A DNA stretch of 64,000 nt from Moanibacter sp965226025 (GCA_965226025.1 CBDDCD010000002.1:1054001-1118000); one strand, 5' to 3'. Counted from the first letter of the stretch, positions 31,597 to 41,254 are shown. Numbers and translations: made by a program. The notes: generated from the letters alone by a model not told the origin.

Positions 31597-31659
31597 CTGT
31601 CGGACGAACCGGGTCACTTGCGATGCAATCGAACGTCAAAGTCCGACAGATTCCTAGCC
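31597..31659. repeat. REP-like palindrome interrupted by IS110 copy B
   Basis: Together with 29873-29882 this forms arms GGCTAGGAGGCTGTCGGAC and its partner at 31641-31659 (GGCTAGGAATCTGTCGGAC on the other strand). The loop resembles that of the copy at 63835-63903 (both contain TGCAATCG). The MATE start lies 20 bases further. Confidence 0.85.
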
Positions 31660-31678
31660 ACGCAACTTCAAGGAACTC

Positions 31679-33007
31679 GTGTCCCATTTCCTGAAAGAGA
31701 TTCGAATGACCCTCGCTTTGGGGGTCCCCATGATCATGGGCCAGATGGGTCAGATGCTGATTCATATTATTGATGCGGCCATGATCGGCCGGCTGGGAGT
31801 CCTTCCTCTGGCGGCGGCGGCGTTTGGCGGAAACATCATGGGATTCGTGCTCGTGATCGGCTTCGGCCTGGTCGCTGCGGTGTCGATTCTCGTGGCCCGA
31901 TCATTTGGTCGAGGTGATTTTGCACAGTGTCGTGACGTTCTCCAACATGGAATATCGATCGTTGTGTGCTATGCACTGTTTTGGGCTGTTGTGGCTCAGT
32001 TCGGGAGCGGCGTGCTCTACTGGTTCGGTCAACCCGAGGAAGTGGTTGCAGCCGCTATCGGATACGTGCGGCTACTCGGTTGGTCCATGGTTCCCTCGCT
32101 CATCTACGCCTGTTTGCGGAGCTACTCCGAGGCCTTGAGCCGGCCTTGGATTCCCTTCTCCGTCCTGTTAGGCGGACTCGTTCTGAATGTCTTTTTGAAC
32201 TGGATCTTCATCTTCGGAAACTTGGGGAGCTCTCCCATGGGAGTGTCGGGCGCCGGATTGGCGACTCTGCTGGCCAGAGTATTCATGATGGCAACACTGG
32301 GCTGCCTCTTGATTCGATCTTCCGGGTTCGGAATCAGTCTGTCGACCATGAGAATGCTGAATTTGAGGCGAAGCCTGATTCGGAAGATGCTCGGGCTAGG
32401 CATTCCCACATCCTTTCAGCTGCTCTTCGAAGTTGGAATGTTTACGTCCGCGGCCGTGCTCATGGGCTGGATCGGGGCGGTTGCGCTGGCCGCTCATCAT
32501 ATTGCCATGAGCGTTGCCGGATTCACTTTCATGATACCCCTCGGAATGTCGTTCGCGGTTGGAATCCGAATCAGCCAAGCGGCCGGTAGAGATGACTCCG
32601 AAGCGATACGAAGAATCGGCTACAGCAGCGTCGCCTTCAGCGTCGTTTACATGTCCTTCTTCGCTTGCCTGATTTTCCTTCTTAGAGAACAGGTTCCATT
32701 GATGTTCATATCGGAATCTGCAGTGATTCTACTAGCCTCTCAGCTGCTCGTGGTGGCGGCGCTCTTTCAGGTATTCGATGGCGCTCAGGTGATCTGCATG
32801 GGGGCGCTACGGGGATTGTCGGATGTCAGAGTTCCGACTCTGTTGGCCTTCTGTGGCTACTGGTTGATCAGCATTCCGGTCGGGAGCTTCATCGCCTTCG
32901 GATTGGAAAAAGGCAGTATGGGAATCTGGATTGGAATGATCCTGGGTCTCACTTTCGCCGCTATTGCACTCTGCACCCGTTTCCGTATCGTCACTCGTGT
33001 AACCTAG
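31679..33007 (+). CDS. MATE-family multidrug/cation antiporter
   Basis: 442 residues from GTG 31679, with AAGGA 5 bases before it. Twelve hydrophobic segments occur in two homologous halves, beginning LALGVPMIMGQMGQMLIHIIDAAMIGRLG and, in the second half, LGLGIPTSFQLLFEVGMFT. This is the NorM-like MATE pattern. It would export organic cations in exchange for Na+ or H+ across the inner membrane. The substrate cannot be read. The gene starts right after the IS110-interrupted palindrome, so its promoter may have been changed by that insertion. Confidence 0.9.
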   Translation: MSHFLKEIRMTLALGVPMIMGQMGQMLIHIIDAAMIGRLGVLPLAAAAFGGNIMGFVLVIGFGLVAAVSILVARSFGRGDFAQCRDVLQHGISIVVCYALFWAVVAQFGSGVLYWFGQPEEVVAAAIGYVRLLGWSMVPSLIYACLRSYSEALSRPWIPFSVLLGGLVLNVFLNWIFIFGNLGSSPMGVSGAGLATLLARVFMMATLGCLLIRSSGFGISLSTMRMLNLRRSLIRKMLGLGIPTSFQLLFEVGMFTSAAVLMGWIGAVALAAHHIAMSVAGFTFMIPLGMSFAVGIRISQAAGRDDSEAIRRIGYSSVAFSVVYMSFFACLIFLLREQVPLMFISESAVILLASQLLVVAALFQVFDGAQVICMGALRGLSDVRVPTLLAFCGYWLISIPVGSFIAFGLEKGSMGIWIGMILGLTFAAIALCTRFRIVTRVT

Positions 33008-33048
33008 TAATAGATCACGTAGTCGAGTGATCTATTACTAGGTTACAC
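32997..33048. terminator. 22-bp perfect palindrome containing the MATE stop
   Basis: Arms 32997-33018 and 33027-33048 pair without mismatch around 8 bases. The MATE stop TAG (33005-33007) is inside the left arm. There is no T-tract. The sigma factor gene starts 10 bases after the right arm. Confidence 0.75.
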
Positions 33049-33057
33049 CACTGCTTT

Positions 33058-33633
33058 ATGAGTTCTGAAAAGACCGATGTCGATGAGCTCCTGCTGAAAC
33101 TCATCGCACGGGGGGACGAGACCTCGCTCGAGATGCTCTACGAACGTCACAGTAGAACTGTCTATAGCTTGGCCTTGCACATACTTCGTGACCTACCTGA
33201 TGCGGAGGAAGTGACCCAAGAGATTTTCCTCAAGTACTGGAACAACGCAGTCCGATTCGATCGCTCGAAAGGAACCGCCTTCGCATGGCTGATGGCGGTG
33301 GCCCGACGACATGCGATCGATCGCACCCGTTCAAGGCGCTACAAGAGCAAGCAGCGCGAGGAGAGTTTTGAGGCCACTAATTCATTTCAGAATCTTGTCG
33401 ATGATAGAGAAGACGCGAAAAGTACATTGGATCGCAGCGAAAATGAGAAATTAGTCTCCGATGCGTTGAGTGAGATTCCCCAAGAACACCGGCGGGTTGT
33501 GGAGTTGGCCTTCTTCAGCGGGCTCTCCCACTCCAAAATTGCGGCCCAGCTAGAGATGCCCCTGGGCTCGGTGAAAACAAATATACGCCAAGCAATGAGT
33601 GAACTTCGTAGTATATTAGGGGGAATACTTTGA
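33058..33633 (+). CDS. ECF sigma factor, SigK-like
   Basis: 191 residues. Region 2 includes YERHSRTVYSLALHILRDLPDAEEVTQEIFLKYW and FAWLMAVARRHAIDRTRSRR (core-binding and -10 recognition). Region 4 includes LSEIPQEHRRVVELAFFSGLSHSKIAAQLEMPLGSVKTNIRQ (helix-turn-helix for -35). The protein redirects RNA polymerase. The next gene, 4 bases downstream, encodes an RskA-type anti-sigma factor, so the pair is a classical sigma/anti-sigma operon. The inducing signal is unknown. Confidence 0.93.
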   Translation: MSSEKTDVDELLLKLIARGDETSLEMLYERHSRTVYSLALHILRDLPDAEEVTQEIFLKYWNNAVRFDRSKGTAFAWLMAVARRHAIDRTRSRRYKSKQREESFEATNSFQNLVDDREDAKSTLDRSENEKLVSDALSEIPQEHRRVVELAFFSGLSHSKIAAQLEMPLGSVKTNIRQAMSELRSILGGIL

Positions 33634-33637
33634 TGCC

Positions 33638-34375
33638 ATGAAACACGAGGAAGTTGAAGAACTCCTGGTCGGACACGCTTTAGGAACATTGGAGCCCGAT
33701 GAGGAGGCAACCGTCGAGGCGCATCTGGCAGAGGGATGCGATGATTGCGAAGGGGCCCTGAGAGAATTGACCGAACTCACTGCCCGGCTCTCCTATTCCG
33801 TGCCCCAAGCCGAGGTCTCTCCGAGTGTTAAGGAGCGTCTTATGGCCTCGGTGGCGGGCCAGAAGCCGAAGGCAGCCTCCGGGTCCCAGCGTATCTGGCG
33901 CATGGGATGGGCCGCCGCCGGCATCGCGGCGCTGATTGCGGTTGTAATCGGCCTCGTCGCTTTGTCTTTGCAAGAGGAGAATCGAAGAGGCCGGCGCGAG
34001 CTCGCGGAGGCCTCGGACATCACTGCCCTTCTCGGTGCCCCCGGTATGCAGTTTGTATCCCTGGAGGGAATTGAACCCAATGGGCAGGCCTTCGGCAAAG
34101 TCGTTCTCGATCCGGATCTGGGCGCGGGTGTGGTTTACATGTACCGTCTCCCTCAAACTCCTGAGGGAATGGAATATCAGCTTTGGGTGATGAGGGAGGG
34201 GAAGCCCACCAGCGCGGGGGTATTCACCGTAACCGAGAATGGGAGCGCCATGCTGAGAATGGATGAACTGGCGGACCCGACCGGTATCGCTTCCTTCCAG
34301 GTCACGATCGAATCTGAGGGAGGGGAGATCTCTCCTACCGGAATGATGTACTTGACCGGGCCGGTCTTACATTAG
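33638..34375 (+). CDS. RskA-type anti-sigma factor
   Basis: 245 residues. The N-terminal cytoplasmic part (1-85) carries LLVGHALGTLEPDEEATVEAHL and CDDCEGAL, a zinc-finger-like anti-sigma region. A single membrane helix (AAAGIAALIAVVIGLVAL, about 91-110) follows. The outer part is an RskA C-terminal domain (VYMYRLPQTPEGMEYQLWVMREGKP, AGVFTVTENGSAMLRM). It would hold the upstream sigma factor at the membrane until an envelope signal releases it. It is directly downstream of the sigma gene. Confidence 0.92.
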   Translation: MKHEEVEELLVGHALGTLEPDEEATVEAHLAEGCDDCEGALRELTELTARLSYSVPQAEVSPSVKERLMASVAGQKPKAASGSQRIWRMGWAAAGIAALIAVVIGLVALSLQEENRRGRRELAEASDITALLGAPGMQFVSLEGIEPNGQAFGKVVLDPDLGAGVVYMYRLPQTPEGMEYQLWVMREGKPTSAGVFTVTENGSAMLRMDELADPTGIASFQVTIESEGGEISPTGMMYLTGPVLH

Positions 34376-34414
34376 CCCGAACTTCGAAGAAAGGTGCCTG
34401 TTCAGCGCTTTTGA

Positions 34415-34544
34415 GGCTCCCCCGGTCTTGTGCCGGGGTGGCGCGAGGTTGCCCAGCTGCAAGGCGAGGCCGGGAGAGGGTTGGATGGGCCCCGGCAATT
34501 TAGCACGGAACCCAACTCCACCCCGGCACAAGACCGGGGGAGCC
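34415..34544. repeat. Palindrome with CCCCGGTCTTGTGCCGGGGT arms, copy 1
   Basis: Arms 34415-34441 and 34518-34544 are perfect over 27 bases. An outer stem (ACTTCGAAGAAAGG near 34381 with its complement near 34568-34583) extends it. The same 20-base core recurs at 57556-57751. It follows the anti-sigma gene. Confidence 0.85.
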
Positions 34545-34627
34545 GGCGACGGAATGACGTCAAATACCACCCTTTCTTCGAAAGTTGGGCAAATCCTAGA
34601 TCCAACTGTTCGCGAGCTTCGTATTTA

Positions 34628-36444
34628 GAGCCCGTCCCAGTGGTGGAAACAATTGATTTTTAATGAGTTATGGGCAAAAAAAAGGCCGGATAGAGCTGCA
34701 GAAAGCTCGATCCGGCGAAAAAGGGCGCTTATGCTTGCGTTAGTCAAATACAAAGCACGCCCTTCTCATGAAAAATATTGCCGTACAAAGCTTCCTGCGT
34801 CCAGCCCTAACTCCAGTCATTCGATGCAAAGACTACACCGTGTTTCTGGAAACAATGGAGCGGATTGACCGGGTTTTGATCGACTCCTCGCTGGAAAGGG
34901 AGGCGATCGTAAAAGCCTTGGAAGGATGGGATGAAGCGGGAGGGAAGGATCGGGAGCGACGCGCTCTAAGAGCGATAAAAGCGCTGCGGGTGGAGGTGGT
35001 GCGTCATTTACTCGGAGGGATATCCTTTCGTTGTCTGTCGCAGGAGTTGGGACGCAGTGAGCTTCTGGCTAATTTTTGCCGGGTGCGTGAGGTAGACGGG
35101 ATCCGGAAAATATCGAAGAGCAGTCTGGAACGGGATTCGAAATTCTTCGACGAAGCGTATCTGAGACAGCTGCATGCAAGGATGACCGAGGTGGTGGGCA
35201 ATGCTGAACATTGTGGTGAGGCAGGATTAGAGAAGCCGATCGATACGAGGGAATGCCTGATCGACGCCACTTGCCTGGAAGCGAACATCCACTGGCCCGT
35301 GGACTGGGTCTTGCTCAAGGATGTGGGAGCAACGCTGCTCAAGGCGATCAGTCTGATCGGGCAGGCGGGAATGAAACAGCGCATGCCCCAGGGAGCAAAG
35401 GGATTGGCTCGGGAGATGAACAAACGGTGCCTGGAGATGACGCATGCGCGTCGGCGCCGGGAGGCGGGCAAAGCGCGTAAAGGGATCCTGCGGCGGATGA
35501 AGCTATTGCTCAAGAAGATTGAGGGCCATGCCCTTCGCCACCGTGACTTATTGGAAGCTATGTGGATGCAAAGCGATTACACCGAGAAGAAGGCGAGCCG
35601 AATCATCGAGCGAATGGATGGTATGTTAGAGCAGATACCGCAGGTCATGAAACAGGCGCACGAACGGATCATAGGGGGGCGGCAGGTGAAGAATGAGGAG
35701 AAGATCCTGAGCGCCTACGAACCTGAGATTGACGTCATCGTGCGAGGCAAGGCAGATCGGGAGGTGGAGTTTGGCAACACCCTTTATTTATGCGAGAGCG
35801 CAGAGGGATATCTGTTGGACTGGAAACTGTATGGGGGGCAGGCCCCGAGCGAATTGAAGCAGCTTTGGGAAAGTCTGGAGAGGCAAAAGGGCTTCGCTTT
35901 AGAGGAGAAGATCGAAGCGATCAGTGGGGATCGGGGCTATGCCTCGAAGGCGGCCAGCAAGCGGCTCCAGGCAGAGGGGATTTTTGACGCCCTTACGCCC
36001 CGCAATCCACAAGAGCTCAAGGAGCGGATGGAGGAGCCGCGCTTTGTCCGGTTGCAGCGACGACGAGGGAGCACCGAAGGCCGGATCGGAGTGCTCAAGA
36101 ACCGATGGCACGGGGGCAAGATACGCAGCAAAGGCTTTGACAACCGTAACCTTAGCGTGGCCTGGTCGGTTCTGTCCCACAATCTATGGAAAATCGCGCA
36201 GAGACTTGCGCAAGAACATGAGAAAGAGGCAACGCAGGCGGCATAGGGATCCAAGAATCGAGTCAGAGGCGCTTCCTTGGGAGAACTATCGACTCAAAGC
36301 GAGAGGAAGGGTGCTGGAAAGGTGCATAACGGATAAAAGGTAAGCTACCGAGGACGGAAGGCATGTCGTGGTCTACATAACGTGACGAAGATTGATATCG
36401 GTATCAGGCTTCCACCCAAATCCTCTCGGATTTGGGACAGCCTC
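34628..36444 (+). mobile_element. DDE insertion sequence, copy B (1817 bp)
   Basis: Inverted copy of 3168-4983. Target duplication TATTTA at 34622-34627 and 36445-36450. It is one base longer than copy A because of an A8 rather than A7 run near 34676-34683. The inverted terminal repeats are those of copy A. Confidence 0.93.
34768..36246 (+). CDS. DDE transposase, IS5/ISNCY-like
   Basis: 492 residues, the same as copy A except for one Gly in place of Arg (SLIGQAG). The start ATG codes MKNIAVQSFLRPAL. It has the same catalytic landmarks as copy A (LIDATCLEANIHWPVDW, SGDRGYASKAASK, TEGRIGVLK). It lies between the anti-sigma gene and the spondin-repeat protein. Confidence 0.9.
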   Translation: MKNIAVQSFLRPALTPVIRCKDYTVFLETMERIDRVLIDSSLEREAIVKALEGWDEAGGKDRERRALRAIKALRVEVVRHLLGGISFRCLSQELGRSELLANFCRVREVDGIRKISKSSLERDSKFFDEAYLRQLHARMTEVVGNAEHCGEAGLEKPIDTRECLIDATCLEANIHWPVDWVLLKDVGATLLKAISLIGQAGMKQRMPQGAKGLAREMNKRCLEMTHARRRREAGKARKGILRRMKLLLKKIEGHALRHRDLLEAMWMQSDYTEKKASRIIERMDGMLEQIPQVMKQAHERIIGGRQVKNEEKILSAYEPEIDVIVRGKADREVEFGNTLYLCESAEGYLLDWKLYGGQAPSELKQLWESLERQKGFALEEKIEAISGDRGYASKAASKRLQAEGIFDALTPRNPQELKERMEEPRFVRLQRRRGSTEGRIGVLKNRWHGGKIRSKGFDNRNLSVAWSVLSHNLWKIAQRLAQEHEKEATQAA

Positions 36445-36636
36445 TATTTATTATTGGGTGCCGCTGGTCAAGGCGACTTTCGGCCCTCTGTAAGCATTGG
36501 ATGTTGGATTCTGTATGTTCCCCTTACCTGTCCTCCCCGACGCGAATGACCTGCTAGCGGGTCCGGGATTGATCTTTTTGTCCTCTCTGGGCAAAGAGCA
36601 CGGCTTGGGCGCGGAGGGACTGAATTGGTAAATCGT

Positions 36637-39600
36637 ATGAAAAACTGGATCGAAGCTCTGTCAGATCACTACCCCTACGCATCTACGTATCGCCACCTGA
36701 AAGGGGCAGCGATTTCTCTCCTTCTGTTGCCGGCCATTGGGTTGGCTCAGGACACGATATTGGTAAACGTAAGTATCGAAAATCTCGCCCCTGATCAGGG
36801 AACTCATCTCACTCCCTTTTGGATTGGGTTTCACGATGGCAATTTCGATGTCTTTAGCGCCGGCGAATCCTCATCAGGGGCGCTGGAGTCCTTAGCGGAA
36901 GATGGGAATACCGGTCCCTTGACGGATGACTTTGATGACGCCGTCGAAGGGGGAACACAAGCAACGGTGACGGGTCCTGGCGACCCCCCGGTTTTCTTTC
37001 CCGGAAATGCCAGCTCGATGACTTTTTCGCTCGATCGCACCTCCTCCTATAACCGATACCTCAGTTTCGCATCGATGGTGATTCCGAGCAACGATGCCTT
37101 TATCGGCAATTCGGATCCTGAGGCGTATGCGATCTTCGACGACGATGGCAATTCCGTACCCATGAGAATCACGGTCTGGGGAACCCAGGTCTGGGACGCC
37201 GGCACTGAGGAGAATGACGAAGTGCCGGCCAACGTGGCCTTCCTCTCACAGGCCGCTCCTAATACCGGTGTGACCGAAGGTGGGACGGTTCAGATCCACT
37301 CTGGATTTGATGACGGCGGCGAAATCCTGAGCGCCTTTCCGGGTGCCGACTTCACCGCTCCGGGCTATCGAATCGCCCGGCTGACGATAACGCAGGTTCC
37401 AACCCGTCCGACCAATATTGAGGTTACTATCGAAAATCCAGCTCCGGATGAAGGGACCCATTTGACGCCGATCTGGTTCGGTTTTCACGACGGGACATTT
37501 GACACCTTTAGTGCCGGCGAGTTGGCATCCGATTCCTTGGAGTCATTGGCCGAGGACGGAAACTCCGGGCTCGTCGCAGGGGACTTCGGGGAGAGCACGT
37601 CAGGGCAGGTCGATACCACCCTCACGGGACCCGGCGATCCTCCCGTTTATTTCCCCGGGGACGTGAGCTCGGTGAGATTTACTTTGGACGGAAGCTCACC
37701 GAATAATCGTTACTTAAGCTACGCTACGATGATCATTCCCAGTAATGACGCGTTCGTCGGAAACGGAGACCCGATGGCCATCGAGATCTTCGATGGGGAA
37801 GGAAATTTTGTCGGCGCCGATATCGTCGTAATGGGAAACCAGGTCTGGGATGCCGGCACCGAGTTTAACAACGAAGACCCGGAAGACACCGCATTTCTCG
37901 CTCAGGCCGCGCCGGACACCGGGGTGGTGGAGAGCCGTCCCGTAGAGCTTCACTCCGGATTCAATCCGGGCGACGACATACTGGCGGCCTTTCCCGGTGC
38001 CGATTTTACCGCGGAAGGCTACGAAGTCCTTCGTATCACTATAGCAGAGATCCCGCCTCGGCGAAAGAATGTCAAAGTTGAGGTGGAGAATCTCGCTCCG
38101 ACCGAGGGCAACTACCTGACTCCGGTCTGGGTGGGTTTTCATGACGGCGGGTTCGATGTCTTTAATATCGGTGAGAGTGCTTCACCCGGATTGGAGAGCT
38201 TGGCTGAAGATGGCGCCACCGGAACGATCGGCGGTGAGTTCCTCGACTCAAATGCGGGACAGGTTCATGGAACGATCATAAGCGATGGGGCTATCCCTCC
38301 CTTGGCTCCGGCTGATACAGGAGGAATGACCTTCACTCTCGATGCGGTATCGCAGGGCAGTCGATATTTTAGTTACGCCTCTATGGTAATACCCAGCAAC
38401 GACGCTTTCGTAGCGAACGGTGATCCGCACATTCTGGAAGTATTCGATGCGGTTGGGAATTTCTCTGGATTTGATGTCGTTGTACCAGGGAGCGACGTCT
38501 GGGACGCGGGAACTGAGGTGAATGATGAAGTGCCGGCCAACACTGCCTTCCTGGAACAGGCAGCCCCGAATACGGGTGTTGCGGAAGGCGGAACGGTTCA
38601 GCCGCACACCGGCTTTGCCGAGGGCGGCAACATCTTATCCAGCTTTCCCGCGGCCGACTTTACTGAGCCGGGATACGATGTACTTCGCCTCATTGTCTCC
38701 GAGGTGGCACGGAAACCGACCGGCGTCAATGTTACGATTGAGAATCTGGCCCCGACCGGTGGGACCTATTTGACGCCCATCTGGGTAGGCTTCCACAACG
38801 GCGGGTTCGACGTTTTCAGTGAGGGAGAGGCCGCTTCATTGGGATTGGAAAGTCTCTCGGAGGATGGTTCGACCGCTCTGATCGGAAGTGAATTCCTGGT
38901 CAGCGGATCAGGCATCATGCACGGCACTATTATAAGCGGCGGCGAAATTCCTCCGTTTGCACCTGGGCAGAGCAGTACCTTCACATTCGCGCTCGATGGC
39001 GCCTCGCCCGATAATCGTTACCTGAGTTACGCTTCAATGGTGATTCCCAGCAACGACGCCTTCGTTGCCAACGGCGATCCCATAGCTTTTCCGATATTCG
39101 ATGAATCCGGAGACCTGATCGAAGGTGAAATGATCGTGATGGGCAATTCGGTCTGGGACGCCGGAACCGAGGTTAATGACGAGGCGCCCGCCAACACCGC
39201 TTTCTTTGGTCAAGCCGCTCCGGATACGGGTCAAGACGAGAGCGGGACGGTGTCGCTTCACGCGGGATTCATGACTCCCGGTTCGGGTGGCATTCTCGAT
39301 GATGCGATGTTTTCCGGCGCCGATTTCAACGCCACCGGATATCAGGTGCTGCGAATATCGATCTCAGAGAGCTACAATCCATGGGGATCTCTGCCCCTCT
39401 TCGACGGATCCAATTTCAAACTCTCTGACTGGTTCGGGTTTCTCTTCGATTTCAACTTCCCTTGGGTCTACCATCCGAATCACGGTTGGTCCTTCGTGCG
39501 TGCGGAGGCGGGCCAACCGGGGGTCTTCCTTTACAACGATATGGACGGTCTGGGGTGGCTCTATACCTCGCCCGATCTCTACCCTTTCCTCTACTCCTTC

Positions 39601-39705
39601 GATTTGGCGGCGTGGCTCTATTACGCCGAAGGGTCCTCGAATCCTCGGCAGTTCTTCAACTTCGATCCGGCGGTCAACGACTGGATTAATATACCAGGGG
39701 AATAG
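36637..39705 (+). CDS. Secreted protein with four spondin-like domains and W-rich C-terminal module
   Basis: About 1022 residues from ATG 36637; a TTG 12 bases upstream is in frame. The signal peptide region is GAAISLLLLPAIGLAQ. Four tandem repeats of about 215 residues each begin with V.IENLAP..GT.LTP.W.GFHDG.FD.F and include SLAEDG, MVIPSNDAF, VWDAGTE.NDE and HSGF. These are the hallmarks of spondin_N-type domains. The last 90 residues (WFGFLFDFNFPWVYHPNHGW, GLGWLYTSPDLYP, RQFFNFD) form the aromatic module that also ends the subtilase at 43932-47138. It is likely an exported or surface adhesin-like protein. Confidence 0.88.
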   Translation: MKNWIEALSDHYPYASTYRHLKGAAISLLLLPAIGLAQDTILVNVSIENLAPDQGTHLTPFWIGFHDGNFDVFSAGESSSGALESLAEDGNTGPLTDDFDDAVEGGTQATVTGPGDPPVFFPGNASSMTFSLDRTSSYNRYLSFASMVIPSNDAFIGNSDPEAYAIFDDDGNSVPMRITVWGTQVWDAGTEENDEVPANVAFLSQAAPNTGVTEGGTVQIHSGFDDGGEILSAFPGADFTAPGYRIARLTITQVPTRPTNIEVTIENPAPDEGTHLTPIWFGFHDGTFDTFSAGELASDSLESLAEDGNSGLVAGDFGESTSGQVDTTLTGPGDPPVYFPGDVSSVRFTLDGSSPNNRYLSYATMIIPSNDAFVGNGDPMAIEIFDGEGNFVGADIVVMGNQVWDAGTEFNNEDPEDTAFLAQAAPDTGVVESRPVELHSGFNPGDDILAAFPGADFTAEGYEVLRITIAEIPPRRKNVKVEVENLAPTEGNYLTPVWVGFHDGGFDVFNIGESASPGLESLAEDGATGTIGGEFLDSNAGQVHGTIISDGAIPPLAPADTGGMTFTLDAVSQGSRYFSYASMVIPSNDAFVANGDPHILEVFDAVGNFSGFDVVVPGSDVWDAGTEVNDEVPANTAFLEQAAPNTGVAEGGTVQPHTGFAEGGNILSSFPAADFTEPGYDVLRLIVSEVARKPTGVNVTIENLAPTGGTYLTPIWVGFHNGGFDVFSEGEAASLGLESLSEDGSTALIGSEFLVSGSGIMHGTIISGGEIPPFAPGQSSTFTFALDGASPDNRYLSYASMVIPSNDAFVANGDPIAFPIFDESGDLIEGEMIVMGNSVWDAGTEVNDEAPANTAFFGQAAPDTGQDESGTVSLHAGFMTPGSGGILDDAMFSGADFNATGYQVLRISISESYNPWGSLPLFDGSNFKLSDWFGFLFDFNFPWVYHPNHGWSFVRAEAGQPGVFLYNDMDGLGWLYTSPDLYPFLYSFDLAAWLYYAEGSSNPRQFFNFDPAVNDWINIPGE

Positions 39706-39789
39706 CTTGATCCATAGGATTGAGTCCGAATTGGCGGTTGCCCTTCGTAGGACCGCGCTTGGGCGGGATCTGGTAGATTCCAAACCGAA

Positions 39790-39853
39790 AAGACAAAGAC
39801 CCGAGACAAAGAGTAAGACGAAGATTTCCCCTCTTTGTCTCGGTCTTTGTCTT
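39790..39853. terminator. Bidirectional hairpin between convergent genes
   Basis: Arms 39790-39813 and 39831-39853 pair except for one bulged C, with a loop of 17 bases. It lies between the ends of the spondin-repeat gene and the opine-dehydrogenase-like gene and has no T-tract. Confidence 0.7.
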
Positions 39854-39877
39854 AACCTTTGTCTCTCGCTTGAAGAG

Positions 39878-40978
39878 TTAGCCTCTGTCTCGTCCCACCT
39901 CCAGAAACCGTTTCAGTTCGGGAATCGACATCTCCGCGATTCCCAATTCCTCGACACCGCGTCCCTCGGCGCGGGCGTCGAATCCCATCACAACGGAGCC
40001 GATGTCCACGACCGCATTCATAGTAGGAGTCTCTACATCGTATTGCCGCCCCACCGAGCTCCAAGCGGCAAGACCGTAGGGAATGTCTTCGGTGAGCCAA
40101 CGGCTGTCGAGGGAACCGGGAGCCTTTAACCGGGTGAGCATCCAGCTACCATTGATGGTGGCCCAAAGGTCGCCTTTGGGTCCGAACCCGGCCTCATGAA
40201 AGGCATCATCGGCGGAGGACAAATCGTAACCGAGAGCCTGTCCGATGGCACGCCGCTCGGCGTCGACCTGCATAATAACTTTTGCGACCGAAGGAGTCAC
40301 TCCTTCCTCGTAGAAACAAAACTCACCTTTGGAGTATTCGACCCGTCCGGCGTTGAGCAGAACCCCCGCCGGGTGGACGACGGGGTTCATCGCGGCGAGA
40401 CCGGATGCCATAACATCCGGATAACAGTGAATTCCCGGAAAGAAGGGATCGAGCATGGAGCGCACTGTTTCGGTTTCTTTTGCCGGCAGGACACCGAGGC
40501 CCAGGCTTTTGACGATTCCCCAGATGGTGGCCGTATCGGGGGCCGTTTTCCGACAGACATAGGGCGCGGTGTCCACCTCCGCCAGGGTGACGCCCCTTCG
40601 ACCGGCGTCGCTCAGTATCTGAGAAAATTCGAGAGCCCCGAGAGTTCCCGGCATGAGGACGACGGTATGGTCCGGCCCGAGGTATGGAGCGCAGACTTCG
40701 GCGAACGGCTTGTGAGCGTAAGCGGGAACGATGAGAAGAATGAGATTTGAGGCCGCGACCGCCTCCCCGATGTCTGATGTGACGTTGTGAATCGTGGCGG
40801 TTCCCTCTCCAGCGGCGCCGAGCAGGTGAATTGTGTTGTCTGCCTCAATCGGAACCAAGGCTTCCTCAAAGCCTGGAATCTCGCCGAGGGTGACATCAAT
40901 GCCCTCCAGAGTGAGTTTGGCTGCGACTGAGAAGGCGGTGTTGCCCCCGCCGAGGATGGTGACCGGTTTACCTTCCAT
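39878..40978 (-). CDS. NAD(P)-dependent octopine/opine dehydrogenase family protein
   Basis: 366 residues. The N-terminal Rossmann motif is VTILGGGNTAFSVAAKL. VTSDIGEAVAASNLILLIVPAYAH follows. The C-terminal helical domain has NPVVHPAGVLLNAGRVE with the conserved HP..LLN...E region of octopine dehydrogenases, and ITEDIPYG-like text (WLTEDIPYGLAAW). These enzymes join an amino acid and a 2-oxo acid reductively. The real substrate could be an opine metallophore or another imine, which the sequence does not settle. It is a single gene with no partner. Confidence 0.88.
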   Translation of the reverse strand: MEGKPVTILGGGNTAFSVAAKLTLEGIDVTLGEIPGFEEALVPIEADNTIHLLGAAGEGTATIHNVTSDIGEAVAASNLILLIVPAYAHKPFAEVCAPYLGPDHTVVLMPGTLGALEFSQILSDAGRRGVTLAEVDTAPYVCRKTAPDTATIWGIVKSLGLGVLPAKETETVRSMLDPFFPGIHCYPDVMASGLAAMNPVVHPAGVLLNAGRVEYSKGEFCFYEEGVTPSVAKVIMQVDAERRAIGQALGYDLSSADDAFHEAGFGPKGDLWATINGSWMLTRLKAPGSLDSRWLTEDIPYGLAAWSSVGRQYDVETPTMNAVVDIGSVVMGFDARAEGRGVEELGIAEMSIPELKRFLEVGRDRG

Positions 40979-41185
40979 GATTTATGTTGGTTGGAGAATG
41001 TCTTCCTATTGAATTTGGCGAGCCTCGCAAGTTCGTGATGTTTCGTTCTTTTCTCTTCCTCGTAAATTGGGGAACAAGATCGTCGATGGCAAGGAATGGT
41101 AGGACAAGGGTGTCGGTTGTCTAATTCCGCGGACGACGTCTCCCTTTGATAGGATTTCCGGGATCTGGAAATCGACTCCCATGGT

Positions 41186-41254
41186 GCGGCGGTGACGGAG
41201 CACCGCCCTCCAGGGCCAATAGCAACTGTCTGGAGGGCGGTGCTCTGTCGCCGC
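41186..41254. repeat. Long imperfect palindrome
   Basis: 41186-41212 pairs with 41231-41254 (core GAGCACCGCCCTCCA) with a small bulge, around a loop of 18 bases. It lies just after the stop of the selenoprotein gene and may end its transcript. Confidence 0.65.
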
